Assembly: GCA_040218875.1 (NCBI GenBank)
Contig: JAVJQP010000071.1
DNA length: 64,000 nucleotides
Source: Coleofasciculus sp937127375
GTDB taxonomy: Bacteria > Cyanobacteriota > Cyanobacteriia > Cyanobacteriales > Coleofasciculaceae
Strand: one strand, 5' to 3'
Positions 34,360 through 42,540 of this stretch are shown one piece after another (position 1 is the first letter of the stretch; every line of letters starts with the position of its first letter). Below the pieces are notes generated by a model, which saw only the letters and a list, made by a program, of their open reading frames with translations, had not been told where the DNA came from and searched no databases. Position numbers and translations under genes: made by a program.

Positions 34360-36405
34360 ATGACTTCTACAGCAATAGATTGGTACAAAGCCAATTATCA
34401 ATATTTGATGACATCGGTTAACCGAGTCTATCGTCATCTTGAATGCTATATTTCCCACAAACAGAATCAGACAACTGACCCAAACCCCAATCTCCCCCCA
34501 CCGGAAACACCTAACTCGGCGATTCCCTTTGCCTTGGATATCCTCTGCACCCAATTCGGCTTATCGGCTTGCGATCGCGATATCCTCCTCCTATGTGTAG
34601 GCATGGAACTCGACCCCGATTTCCCGTCACTCTGTCGTCAAGCCAGTGGTGACTCCCAGATTAATTATCCCACCCTGAGTTTAGCCTTATCTGTCTTACC
34701 CAACATCAGTTTAAGCGTCCTAGGACGACAATCCCCCTTACAATATTGGCAACTGATTGAAATCGCTCCAGGTGTAACCTTAACTCAATCACCCCTACGA
34801 ATTGACCCGCGTATCCTCTGCTATCTTTTAGGCGAACCCAGCATCGATGCTCAACTTGATGAGCGAGTTAAACCCTTGGATCTCGGCTTAACAGGAGAAT
34901 TAGCCCTTCCCCCATCCCATCAGCAAATCGCCCAGATAATTGCTTCGGCTTGGTCTGAATCTCCCCCCACCTCAAAACTGCCAATTATCGAATTGTCTGG
35001 CTCAGATTTGACCACAAAACGCCGCATTGCTGCTGAAGCCACGACGTTATTCGGCTGTTCTATCCGTCGTATGTCAGCAACGGTACTTCCCTCGGATTCC
35101 ACCCAACTGCATCAATTACGGCGACGCTGGGAACGGGAAGCTATCTTAACCAATTGTGTATTGTTTCTCGAATGTGACTCTCTGAACATGGGAGATACAC
35201 CAGGAGTATCACTGATTTCTCAATTTATTGCTGAAATCAATACGCCTGTAATCCTGAGTAGTCAACAGCGACTTCCCGTAACAGAGCGATCGCTAACCAC
35301 CTACGATATACCCAAACTCACTCTCCAAGAACAACGTTCCCTATTTTTCACTTATCTAGCAGACAAAGGAAGCGAACTCAATGGCGACGTTAATCGCTTA
35401 ATTGCCCAATTCAATCTCAGCCAAAGTGCGATTCATTCCGTCTGTACCCAAGCCATCCATCAGGTTAATCGCAATGATCACACCAATTTAGGAACAACCC
35501 TGTGGAATACTAGCCGCCACCAAGCCCGTCCTCGCCTAGATGCACTCGCCCAACGCATTGAAACGCCAATGACCTGGGATGACCTGATTCTGCCAGAATC
35601 CCAACTCAAAACCCTGAAGGAAATTGTCGCCCACACTCGCCAACGCGCCAAAGTCTACCAGGATTGGGGAATGGGGGGAAAACAGAGTCGGGGACTGGGA
35701 CTAACAGCATTATTCTATGGTCAAAGTGGTACAGGTAAAACCACTGCTGCTGAAATCATTGCCAAAGAACTGCACCTCGACCTGTACCGCATTGATTTGA
35801 GTGCAGTTGTGAGTAAGTATATCGGGGAAACGGAGAAAAACCTAGCTCAAATCTTTGACGCGGCTGAAGTCGGCGGTGTCGTCCTATTATTCGACGAAGC
35901 CGACTCTTTATTTGCCAAACGCGGTCAAGTCAAAGAAGCCCGCGATCGCTATGCTAACCAAGAAGTCAGTTATCTACTCCAACGCTTAGAAAACTATCAA
36001 GGCTTGGCGATTCTCACAACCAACTTAAGAGACTCGATTGACTCAGCCTTCGAGCGACGATTGCGTTTTGTACTGGAATTTCCCTTCCCAGATGCAATAC
36101 AACGAGAGCAGATTTGGCGGCGCGTCTTTCCCAAGTCTACTCCCACCCGACGATTGAATTTTGAGAAGTTAGCGCGGCTGGCTGTTTCCGGAGGCAGTAT
36201 CCACAATATTGCTTTAGCCGCAGCCTTTCTCGCCGCTGAAGCCTCAGAACCAGTGGGAATGAAGCATCTATTGGCAGGGGCGCAAACTGAAGGGATCAAG
36301 ATGCAGATTCAAACCGTGATTAGTGTTGGGACTCAGGATTGGCTAGAGTCATCGAAATCTAAATCTAAGTCAAAATCTAAATCCAAATATAGCGCTACGC
36401 GCTAG
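34360..36405 (+). CDS. eCIS-associated AAA+ ATPase, complete
   Basis: I start at ATG 34360 (MTSTAIDWYKANYQY); an ATG 63 bases upstream is in the duplicated promoter. The 681-residue protein has an N-terminal helical domain with the family feature SACDRDILLLCVGMEL, a degenerate middle domain and a C-terminal AAA+ core: Walker A GQSGTGKTTAAE near residue 454, Walker B VVLLFDEADSLF near 510, sensor LTTNLRDSIDSAFERRLRFVLEF. This is the class encoded in extracellular contractile injection clusters (Cis15/Afp15-like), thought to help cargo loading or assembly. The tail ends in a hexamer-encoded Ser/Lys run. No sheath, tube or baseplate gene is nearby. Confidence 0.9.
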   Translation: MTSTAIDWYKANYQYLMTSVNRVYRHLECYISHKQNQTTDPNPNLPPPETPNSAIPFALDILCTQFGLSACDRDILLLCVGMELDPDFPSLCRQASGDSQINYPTLSLALSVLPNISLSVLGRQSPLQYWQLIEIAPGVTLTQSPLRIDPRILCYLLGEPSIDAQLDERVKPLDLGLTGELALPPSHQQIAQIIASAWSESPPTSKLPIIELSGSDLTTKRRIAAEATTLFGCSIRRMSATVLPSDSTQLHQLRRRWEREAILTNCVLFLECDSLNMGDTPGVSLISQFIAEINTPVILSSQQRLPVTERSLTTYDIPKLTLQEQRSLFFTYLADKGSELNGDVNRLIAQFNLSQSAIHSVCTQAIHQVNRNDHTNLGTTLWNTSRHQARPRLDALAQRIETPMTWDDLILPESQLKTLKEIVAHTRQRAKVYQDWGMGGKQSRGLGLTALFYGQSGTGKTTAAEIIAKELHLDLYRIDLSAVVSKYIGETEKNLAQIFDAAEVGGVVLLFDEADSLFAKRGQVKEARDRYANQEVSYLLQRLENYQGLAILTTNLRDSIDSAFERRLRFVLEFPFPDAIQREQIWRRVFPKSTPTRRLNFEKLARLAVSGGSIHNIALAAAFLAAEASEPVGMKHLLAGAQTEGIKMQIQTVISVGTQDWLESSKSKSKSKSKSKYSATR

Positions 36406-36440
36406 GCAATAGGCAATAGGCAATAGGCAATAGGCAATAG
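36404..36440. repeat. Heptamer repeat AGGCAAT
   Basis: Five tandem AGGCAAT heptamers beginning at the stop codon of the ATPase gene. Confidence 0.9.
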
Positions 36441-36617
36441 GGTAATGGGTTATAGAAATGTTGTCTTCCATCTCCCCCATCTCCCCTGCTCCCCTGCTCC
36501 CACCACAAGACTTATTCAGCAGCCCCTACATTAATCCAACTATCAATCCCCACCCTGTAAGAGAGTGGGGAATTCCGCCAAATCGATTAATCAAATTATT
36601 TTGTCGGGTAGATGCGA

Positions 36618-36689
36618 CTGGGGTGCCAGGATTCGAACCTGGGAATGGCGGGACCAAAACCCGCTGCCTTACCGCTTGGCTACACCCCA
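36618..36689 (-). tRNA. trnQ: tRNA-Gln (anticodon TTG)
   Basis: A complete 72-base cloverleaf on the minus strand. The acceptor TGGGGTG pairs with CACCCCA, with discriminator G. The anticodon arm GCGGG-TTTTGGT-CCCGC gives TTG, and the T-arm CCAGG-TTCGAAT-CCTGG is intact. CCA is not encoded. Confidence 0.96.
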
Positions 36690-37173
36690 ATGTGTGTACC
36701 TTGCTTATATTAGCAGTTGTAGCTGGGAATATGTCAAGAGATTTTGGAAAATTGGCTGATTTCTCCTGATCTCAGGGAACAGAAGGCTCAATTTACGCGG
36801 CGGACTCCCCATATATAAACAAATATTAAGATAAGCTAAGATTATTTGACTCGTTCGTCAAGGGTGAAAAAGTTAATATAATCTTTATATTACGCTTAAA
36901 TCCCCTATAATAAGGCATTAGCTGCATTAATCAGGGGAACGTAGCTTTTACATATCTTCAGGTTAGGAGGATTTTTGTCCAAGGGTTGAACTCAATTTGT
37001 ATTCTTTTGTAAAGAAAAAATTTGATAGCATGTCGAGTTGTCACCATACCGTCAGACCCAGTAAGAGCAACGCTCTACTGGCGATTTATAGCTAGGGGTG
37101 ACTAGAGCTGAAGACAACTCGTCATAGAACCTGGCACAACTTTAACCTACCGATTAACGCTGGAGATTCACTA
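36690..37173. other. Long leader/spacer before the 77-codon gene
   Basis: About 480 bp with no frame. AT-rich sequence with TTGACT-like and TATAAT-like boxes (CCCTATAATAAGG near 36902) lies ahead of the structured segment at 37034-37121, so a transcript with a long 5' leader is plausible. Confidence 0.45.
37034..37121 (+). ncRNA. Candidate structured leader RNA
   Basis: A nine-bp closing stem CGAGTTGTC (37034-37042) with GACAACTCG (37113-37121) encloses a hairpin CCAGT-a-AGAGC-AAC-GCTCT-ACTGG (37058-37081). ACC (37043-37045) can also pair with GGT (37097-37099), and a CTAG-flanked element follows. It ends about 50 bases before the ATG at 37174. It resembles no riboswitch class I know. Confidence 0.4.
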
Positions 37174-37407
37174 ATGAGATTAATTCGCGAGATTGTTCAA
37201 GAAGCGGAAAAGACTGGCTACCTGACCCTGCAAGCTGAAGATCAATTGCGTCAACTTTTAGCGAACAAGTACGACTGGGAAGACTTTACAGCATTTATCC
37301 AATTACAGCAAGCGGTGATGGAAGAACGGGTGAAGCAAGAGTCTCGTGAGCTACTCTACACGTTATCCTCTTGCCACACCCCTACCCCTTGCCATCAAGC
37401 GGGATAG
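37174..37407 (+). CDS. Small conserved cyanobacterial protein of unknown function
   Basis: A 77-residue helical, charged protein (MRLIREIVQEAEKTGYL, EDQLRQLLANKYDWED, LQQAVMEERVKQESREL). GGAG nine bases before the ATG supports the start. The sequence looks like a small cytoplasmic protein conserved in cyanobacteria, but I cannot assign a function. Its last 13 bases overlap the 3' end of the convergent R3H ATPase gene. The last 15 residues (HTPTPCHQAG) are atypical. Confidence 0.65.
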   Translation: MRLIREIVQEAEKTGYLTLQAEDQLRQLLANKYDWEDFTAFIQLQQAVMEERVKQESRELLYTLSSCHTPTPCHQAG

Positions 37408-39212
37408 ATTCGCAAGCGGCGATTGGGTTCATCGCCAAAACTATCGGACTTGAGGCGATAGTGTTCCACCAGTTCGTGCTGCATTTTTCGCACTTTTGGC
37501 GATCGCGGCAGTAACTCGACGGGCTGTCCATTAGGAATCACGATTTGCTCGACGGCTAACCGGGCTTCTTCTAGCGCCTCAATTTCATCATCACTTCCAC
37601 TTTGGGTAAACAACCGCAAATCTGCTGCATCGGGAACGCCAGGATCATCCATATCCAACATCCGCCGCAGGGCGCGACTCACTTGGGGAACGGTGCTGGC
37701 TTTAACCGCGTGGATAGGGATTTGCCGGGAGCGGGCAATTGAGCGCAGTTTCGAGTGACTTTTAACATGCGATCGCAAGCCCAAAATGGCATCAGCACTA
37801 TCCATGTCCTTGGTTAAGACAACGGGTAAATTTAGCACCCGAATCACCTGCTCAATTTGATGGCGACTCACCCCATAAGGATAGACATGGAGGGGCAAAT
37901 CTTCACCATTCGGTCCAATCGTGTCTACAACCTCGCCAACGGAATTGGGTTGTTGCCAAGAGTCATGGAGAAGCTGATCAAAATAACTGGTTTGAGCCGA
38001 AGCCGGTGATGAGGAACGCGATAGTGGCTGCATCTGTCCCGACGAACGCCAGCCACTGGGTTGTGCCACTATCCCGGACTGGGTATGGCGATCCAGGGGT
38101 GCGGGTGCATCAGGGAATTCACGGGTAATAATTACCTTATTCTGCTCATCCACCGTCCGCACTTGCGGATTCGGTTTGCGTCCCCGCAGTAGCGCATCCA
38201 CGGTATCCGCAACACTCTCATGCACTACCCAGCGCTGACGCTCCAGCATTTCCACCGCAATCTCAAAGGTGGGCGGGGCTTTGCGTTCCAATACCGTTTT
38301 TTGAGAACCCCGACGTCTGGCTTCATCATCACCCAGAGTTACGGCTTGAATCCCACCGACTAAATCAGAGAGCGTCGGATTTTTAATCAGATTCTCGATT
38401 TGGTTTCCATGCGCCGTCCCCACCAACTGCACCCCTCGTTCTGCGATCGTGCGAGCGGCTAGGGCTTCGAGTTCGGTGCCAATTTCATCAATGACAATCA
38501 CTTCGGGCATGTGATTTTCTACCGCTTCAATCATCACCTGATGTTGAAGTTCTGGACGCGACACTTGCATCCGTCGAGCTCGACCAATGGCGGGATGGGG
38601 AATATCGCCATCGCCTGCAATTTCATTGGAGGTATCAATAATCACTACCCGTTTTTGTAGATCATCTGCCAGCACCCGGGCAATTTCGCGTAACGCCGTC
38701 GTTTTGCCCACACCTGGACGCCCCAACATCAAAATTGATTGACCCCGTTCGACGAGATCATGAATCAGACCAATAGTGCCAAACACCGCTCGTCCGACGC
38801 GACAGGTTAACCCGATAATGTCGCCGGGACGATTGCGAATCGCGCTAATCCGGTGTAAGGTTTTCTCCAGTCCGGCTCGATTATCCCCACTGAAATGCCC
38901 AACCCGCTCAACACAATAGTTTAATTGTTCAGCGGTGACGGGGGTTTCGGACAGATATTCGGCACCAGAGGGGAAACGCACCTCAGGAAATCGACCCAAA
39001 TCCATCACCACTTCAATTAAATTGTCGCGATGGGGGTGTTGCTCCAGGATTTGGCGAATATCCTCTGGCAAAATAGCGAGTAATTTTTGGAGATCCTCAG
39101 TAATCTGCATCCCAGCTAAATTGGTGGTGTTAGATAAGGCTTGATTGGATAACGATTGGGGATGGGATGGGTTCATCCCGTTGGCATTCACCATAGGCTT
39201 GTCATTCGTCAT
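37395..39212 (-). CDS. Ycf45-type AAA ATPase with C-terminal R3H nucleic acid-binding domain
   Basis: About 600 residues. The ATPase core resembles SpoIIIAA/type-III ATPases: Walker A GRPGVGKTTALREIA, VVIIDTSNEIAGDGD, Walker B EVIVIDEIGTELEALAART and GTAHGNQIENL. A linker of low complexity (residues about 360-430) and a middle domain lead to an R3H-like end (KVRKMQHELVEHYRLKSDSFGD), which binds single-stranded nucleic acid. This architecture is standard in cyanobacteria and red-algal plastids (Ycf45); function unknown, probably RNA- or DNA-related. The ATG at 39212 lies at the edge of a heptamer repeat; ATGs at 39194 or 39176 may be the true start. Confidence 0.9.
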   Translation of the reverse strand: MTNDKPMVNANGMNPSHPQSLSNQALSNTTNLAGMQITEDLQKLLAILPEDIRQILEQHPHRDNLIEVVMDLGRFPEVRFPSGAEYLSETPVTAEQLNYCVERVGHFSGDNRAGLEKTLHRISAIRNRPGDIIGLTCRVGRAVFGTIGLIHDLVERGQSILMLGRPGVGKTTALREIARVLADDLQKRVVIIDTSNEIAGDGDIPHPAIGRARRMQVSRPELQHQVMIEAVENHMPEVIVIDEIGTELEALAARTIAERGVQLVGTAHGNQIENLIKNPTLSDLVGGIQAVTLGDDEARRRGSQKTVLERKAPPTFEIAVEMLERQRWVVHESVADTVDALLRGRKPNPQVRTVDEQNKVIITREFPDAPAPLDRHTQSGIVAQPSGWRSSGQMQPLSRSSSPASAQTSYFDQLLHDSWQQPNSVGEVVDTIGPNGEDLPLHVYPYGVSRHQIEQVIRVLNLPVVLTKDMDSADAILGLRSHVKSHSKLRSIARSRQIPIHAVKASTVPQVSRALRRMLDMDDPGVPDAADLRLFTQSGSDDEIEALEEARLAVEQIVIPNGQPVELLPRSPKVRKMQHELVEHYRLKSDSFGDEPNRRLRIYPA

Positions 39213-39236
39213 TCGTCATTTGTCTTATGTCATTCG
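39201..39236. repeat. STRR heptamers GTCATT(C/T)
   Basis: Five imperfect heptamers at the 5' end of the Ycf45-type gene. They supply its most upstream ATG, which makes that start doubtful. Confidence 0.8.
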
Positions 39237-39280
39237 CCTGATGTATCTGAGGTAAAGGTGTGAGGACTATTTACAGAGCT

Positions 39281-40534
39281 TCATATCGTTGGGTTTATAT
39301 CCACCAACCTCCTGAGTTCGTCTGGAACAGGCTTAGAAACAGACTTCAGTTGAGATACTAGGGAATGGGCTAGAGCCACGGCTTTTGCCAGCCGATGCGG
39401 ATCATTTTCCAGGTTTGCCCTTGATGATAATGGAAATGCTTGGAAATTGATATTATGATTTGCTTCATGGTATTGATCGAGTTGGTCTAAAATTGGAGCC
39501 AGTAATACCCGGGCATAGCTTCCGTAAGCCACACCCGCGACAAAGGGCTGGATGGGGTTAGCGGTAGGGTCTTCTGGGGTTCCAGGGTTGAGGAGTCCTA
39601 CTGCTTTGAGTTTACTGACGGTATGGTGATTGGTTCCACCCGCCAGTTGCACGTATCCAGGTAAGTTGGCGGATAACACCTTTTGTGCCAGTTTCACGGC
39701 TTTTCGAGTGGTTCCTGTCCCAATATCACCACTCATTGGCTTGCCATCGGTTTGCCAGAGGAGGGGACAAGGTAAGGGCGTGATCAGATGGTAAAGTTCC
39801 CAGAGATAATCAATCAAGCCCTCACCATCCGGACAACTGATAGCCAGCAACTTCAGGCTATGAACCCAGGGAGCGATCGCGCCCCAGAGTCGTTTAAAAT
39901 CACTAAAATGCCCGACTTGGGTGTGAATTTCCAAAGCATCAACGCCCGTTGAAAGAATCAGTTCCGCTAGAGTTGTGGGGGTGGATACATAGGAGCGAGT
40001 ATAGATCAGTTGACTGGGGCAAACGGGTAAGCAACGTCCGCAGCCATAACAGCGTTGATCAATAACACCGGAGAATCCCTTGGGCGAGTGAGGATAGTTG
40101 AAAGGTTGGTCAGGTTTCGCCTGTTTGAGGGACTCCGGCGGAGTTGGCGGTGGCTCAAAGACAATCGCTTGAGCCGGACAAATCGTTTGGCAAGGGCGCG
40201 GACAGTCTGGAGGACAAGCATTGGGGTTAAATTCAGCTTTGCGAAAATGGGGATCTTCTCCATCATTTAAACTGACCATTAACCAGGGTGGGTTACTGTA
40301 TCCCATGCTTTGTGCTTGACCGGACTCCACGAGACTTGTCGCCATCCCTAAGGCTGTCTTTGCCGCCGCAATTACGGCAGGGTCAGCTGCCACATCAATA
40401 CAATCAGCCCCAGCTAGAGTATACGCCAAGGTGAGGTTACGAACGGCAGGGAGGTGCTGAAAACTTGCGCCACAGATGAGCTTGAACCAGCGACCTTCCC
40501 TTAGGGATTGTAAGGGAGTGTACAGTTTAGTCAC
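39281..40534 (-). CDS. ldpA: LdpA, light-dependent period protein with iron-sulfur clusters
   Basis: A 417-residue protein. LdpA senses redox state and feeds light information into the Kai circadian clock in Synechococcus. The N-terminus matches (LQSLREGRWFKLICGASFQHLP, LAGADCIDVAADPAVI). Two ferredoxin-type cysteine sets are intact: CPPDCPRPCQTICPAQA and CYGCGRCLPVCPSQLI, enough for two 4Fe-4S clusters. The C-terminal half is the LdpA C domain (VDALEIHTQVGHFSDFKRLW, YVQLAGGTNHHTV). No kai gene is in the window. Confidence 0.93.
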   Translation of the reverse strand: MTKLYTPLQSLREGRWFKLICGASFQHLPAVRNLTLAYTLAGADCIDVAADPAVIAAAKTALGMATSLVESGQAQSMGYSNPPWLMVSLNDGEDPHFRKAEFNPNACPPDCPRPCQTICPAQAIVFEPPPTPPESLKQAKPDQPFNYPHSPKGFSGVIDQRCYGCGRCLPVCPSQLIYTRSYVSTPTTLAELILSTGVDALEIHTQVGHFSDFKRLWGAIAPWVHSLKLLAISCPDGEGLIDYLWELYHLITPLPCPLLWQTDGKPMSGDIGTGTTRKAVKLAQKVLSANLPGYVQLAGGTNHHTVSKLKAVGLLNPGTPEDPTANPIQPFVAGVAYGSYARVLLAPILDQLDQYHEANHNINFQAFPLSSRANLENDPHRLAKAVALAHSLVSQLKSVSKPVPDELRRLVDINPTI

Positions 40535-41112
40535 CCTTATATGCTAATTCCTTGTGCCAAAAATGGGGAGATTGATTTCTCAGCCAACCTGGGGGACAGT
40601 AAACCGCAGGCTTCAGGATTAGGGTTGGGCAATTGGGTTGCGATCGCGACTCAGATGCATCGATTTCGCCATATCTAGGCAATTTAGTCAGGTTGTCCCC
40701 TAAATCTGGGGGGTAAATCCAGAGGGTGCTGTTTTTTATCCCCAAGATATGAATGGACATGGATTTCATGTTTAATTTTTGTAACATTCATCAATCCTGT
40801 TGACCCCGCCGACAGTAGGGGTTTGGTTCCCAAACCCTTGGAAGGGTTCCCCATGCCCACAAAAAGACCCCGCTCTGTTCATTTGGCGGAGTCAACCTTA
40901 ACTCTCTACTACACTAAAAAGATTACTGCAATCCCAGGACTAGATCTATAAAGTTTCGGTAAAGTTCCGGGGGAAAAGGTTAAAGATTCTGTAAAGCTAC
41001 TCCCTGTTCAATCCAACGTCTACTCCGATGAAGTGACCGTCCGGCACTGGATCAGGAATAGAAATATCAGACTGAATGCTTATGACCGCAAACCAACCTA
41101 TTGCCTTCTTGA
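40535..41112. other. Spacer between ldpA and a membrane protein gene
   Basis: About 580 bp. An 86-codon minus-strand frame (40527-40787) overlaps the ldpA start and has no convincing composition. No clear hairpin with T-run, repeat or RNA was found. The ldpA promoter should be in its left part. Confidence 0.45.
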
Positions 41113-41964
41113 TTACCCTAACCTGCTTAATGATGAAGCCATCGGGAATTGGGCGATGTAGGTTGATTTGGACTTTCCCCAGTTTAGGTAGCTTAATCTG
41201 CCATCCGTTCCCGTCGCCAAAAAACTGTAAATCTTATTTCTCAACGCTACATATTCTTGGTATTGGCGAAAATTCTCCCTAAAGTTTTCTTCATACTTAA
41301 AAATTCGGGGAATTTCTCGAAACAATAAGGCACTGGTTGACGCCACGAGCAAAATAGTAATCAATCCCTTATTGGCTTGTTTCCATCCCTCACGAGTAAT
41401 GACAAACAGGCAAATCCCTGCCACAATAGCCGCCCCCGTAGCTAAAGATGTGGTAGTGTAGTAGCGTCGATAGAATGATTTCATGATTTGCTCATGAATT
41501 TTAATCCGGACATGCACTTCTTGAAGCTGTTGATCAATGCTCTGTAGTTCAGCCGGGGAAAAGCTGGATGAATTTCCGGATGGTTGAAAGGTTTTTGCTG
41601 AATAGCTTAGAGAAATATCTGGGTAGGTTTCCCAATCCGACAACCAAATTTTGGCGCGGTGAATAGCCACTCTTTCTTTACAGAAATAAGCAGCAAAGAG
41701 AATAGCCAACAAGGTGAAAAGAATCAGACTATGTCCCATTACCGTTGGCTGCCGCCGCTTTTCCTCGTCGTATTTGAGGAGAGCGATGTTTAGCCTTCTC
41801 CATTTCCGGCGAGAATCTTTCCCTTCTTCAATGGCTTCGGTAACTTCTACAGAAGAGGCTTGATTGATGGGGGTAGAGCTACTATTGACTACAGAGGTTA
41901 AGGATTGGAGTTGAGTGTTAGTGTTTGGATTGGGATTCGGTGGTTTATCGGAGGACTGACTCAT
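41113..41964 (-). CDS. Uncharacterised membrane protein with three transmembrane segments
   Basis: A 283-residue protein that I do not recognise with certainty. The N-terminal 70 residues are polar and Ser/Asn-rich. Hydrophobic segments lie at about 76-95 (GHSLILFTLLAILFAAYF), 174-194 (LATGAAIVAGICLFVI) and 200-217 (GLITILLVASTSALLF). Between them is a helical region (AELQSIDQQLQEVHVRIKIHEQIMKSFY). The layout recalls DUF4231-like proteins. AGAGG upstream of the ATG supports the start. No operon partner. Confidence 0.7.
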   Translation of the reverse strand: MSQSSDKPPNPNPNTNTQLQSLTSVVNSSSTPINQASSVEVTEAIEEGKDSRRKWRRLNIALLKYDEEKRRQPTVMGHSLILFTLLAILFAAYFCKERVAIHRAKIWLSDWETYPDISLSYSAKTFQPSGNSSSFSPAELQSIDQQLQEVHVRIKIHEQIMKSFYRRYYTTTSLATGAAIVAGICLFVITREGWKQANKGLITILLVASTSALLFREIPRIFKYEENFRENFRQYQEYVALRNKIYSFLATGTDGRLSYLNWGKSKSTYIAQFPMASSLSRLG

Positions 41965-42540
41965 CAGGATATCCTCTTCAGGCGGGTTGGTAAATAACGC
42001 AGACGGAAAACTTAGACCTGTTCAGCGTTTGGACGATTGATTCTCCTTTCACGGCAAACAGGGTGAATATTAGTCTTTCTCAACTATGATAGTGATATCC
42101 GTAACGTTGGCGAGAATCTTTGATTACATTATTTTAACGTGTCATCGTCCTTCCATCTGGTATCCCTCTGCTTCCCTGCTTGCCCAACCCAAACATCTAT
42201 TATAGATAAGGTGTTGGGGATAAAGATTTCTTACAGGTTGTGCTAATACATAGAGAGAAATGGATGATTTACCGTTAGCTATTAATGTTTTGCCATTTTC
42301 TACAGGAAACGGAATTAGAGCAACTCGCGGATCGACCTGTGCATTAGCCGGATAAGAATGGGCAGACTAGACAAGTAGACTAGGGGCAGGATCAAACAAT
42401 TGAGATCTCGAATACCTTGAGACGGACTCCTCCCCAACCCTCCCTTTGTCAAGGGGAGGGAACTCAAAATTTGCTCTGCTCACGGCAAAAACTATTGATT
42501 GATTAGCGAGTCAATCTGCTGGATTATTGAAGGACTGACA
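41965..42540. other. Divergent spacer with hairpin repeat
   Basis: About 575 bp between the leftward membrane protein and the rightward histidine kinase. A palindromic CCCTCCCTTTGTCAAGGGG plus AGGG lies at about 42439-42461, of the same dispersed style as the one in the STAND gene. AAGGA at 42530-42534 is the ribosome site of the kinase. Confidence 0.5.

Noticed and set aside
40527..40787. 86-codon minus-strand frame overlapping the ldpA start
   Set aside because: No recognisable sequence, and the frame overlaps the well-supported ldpA N-terminus.
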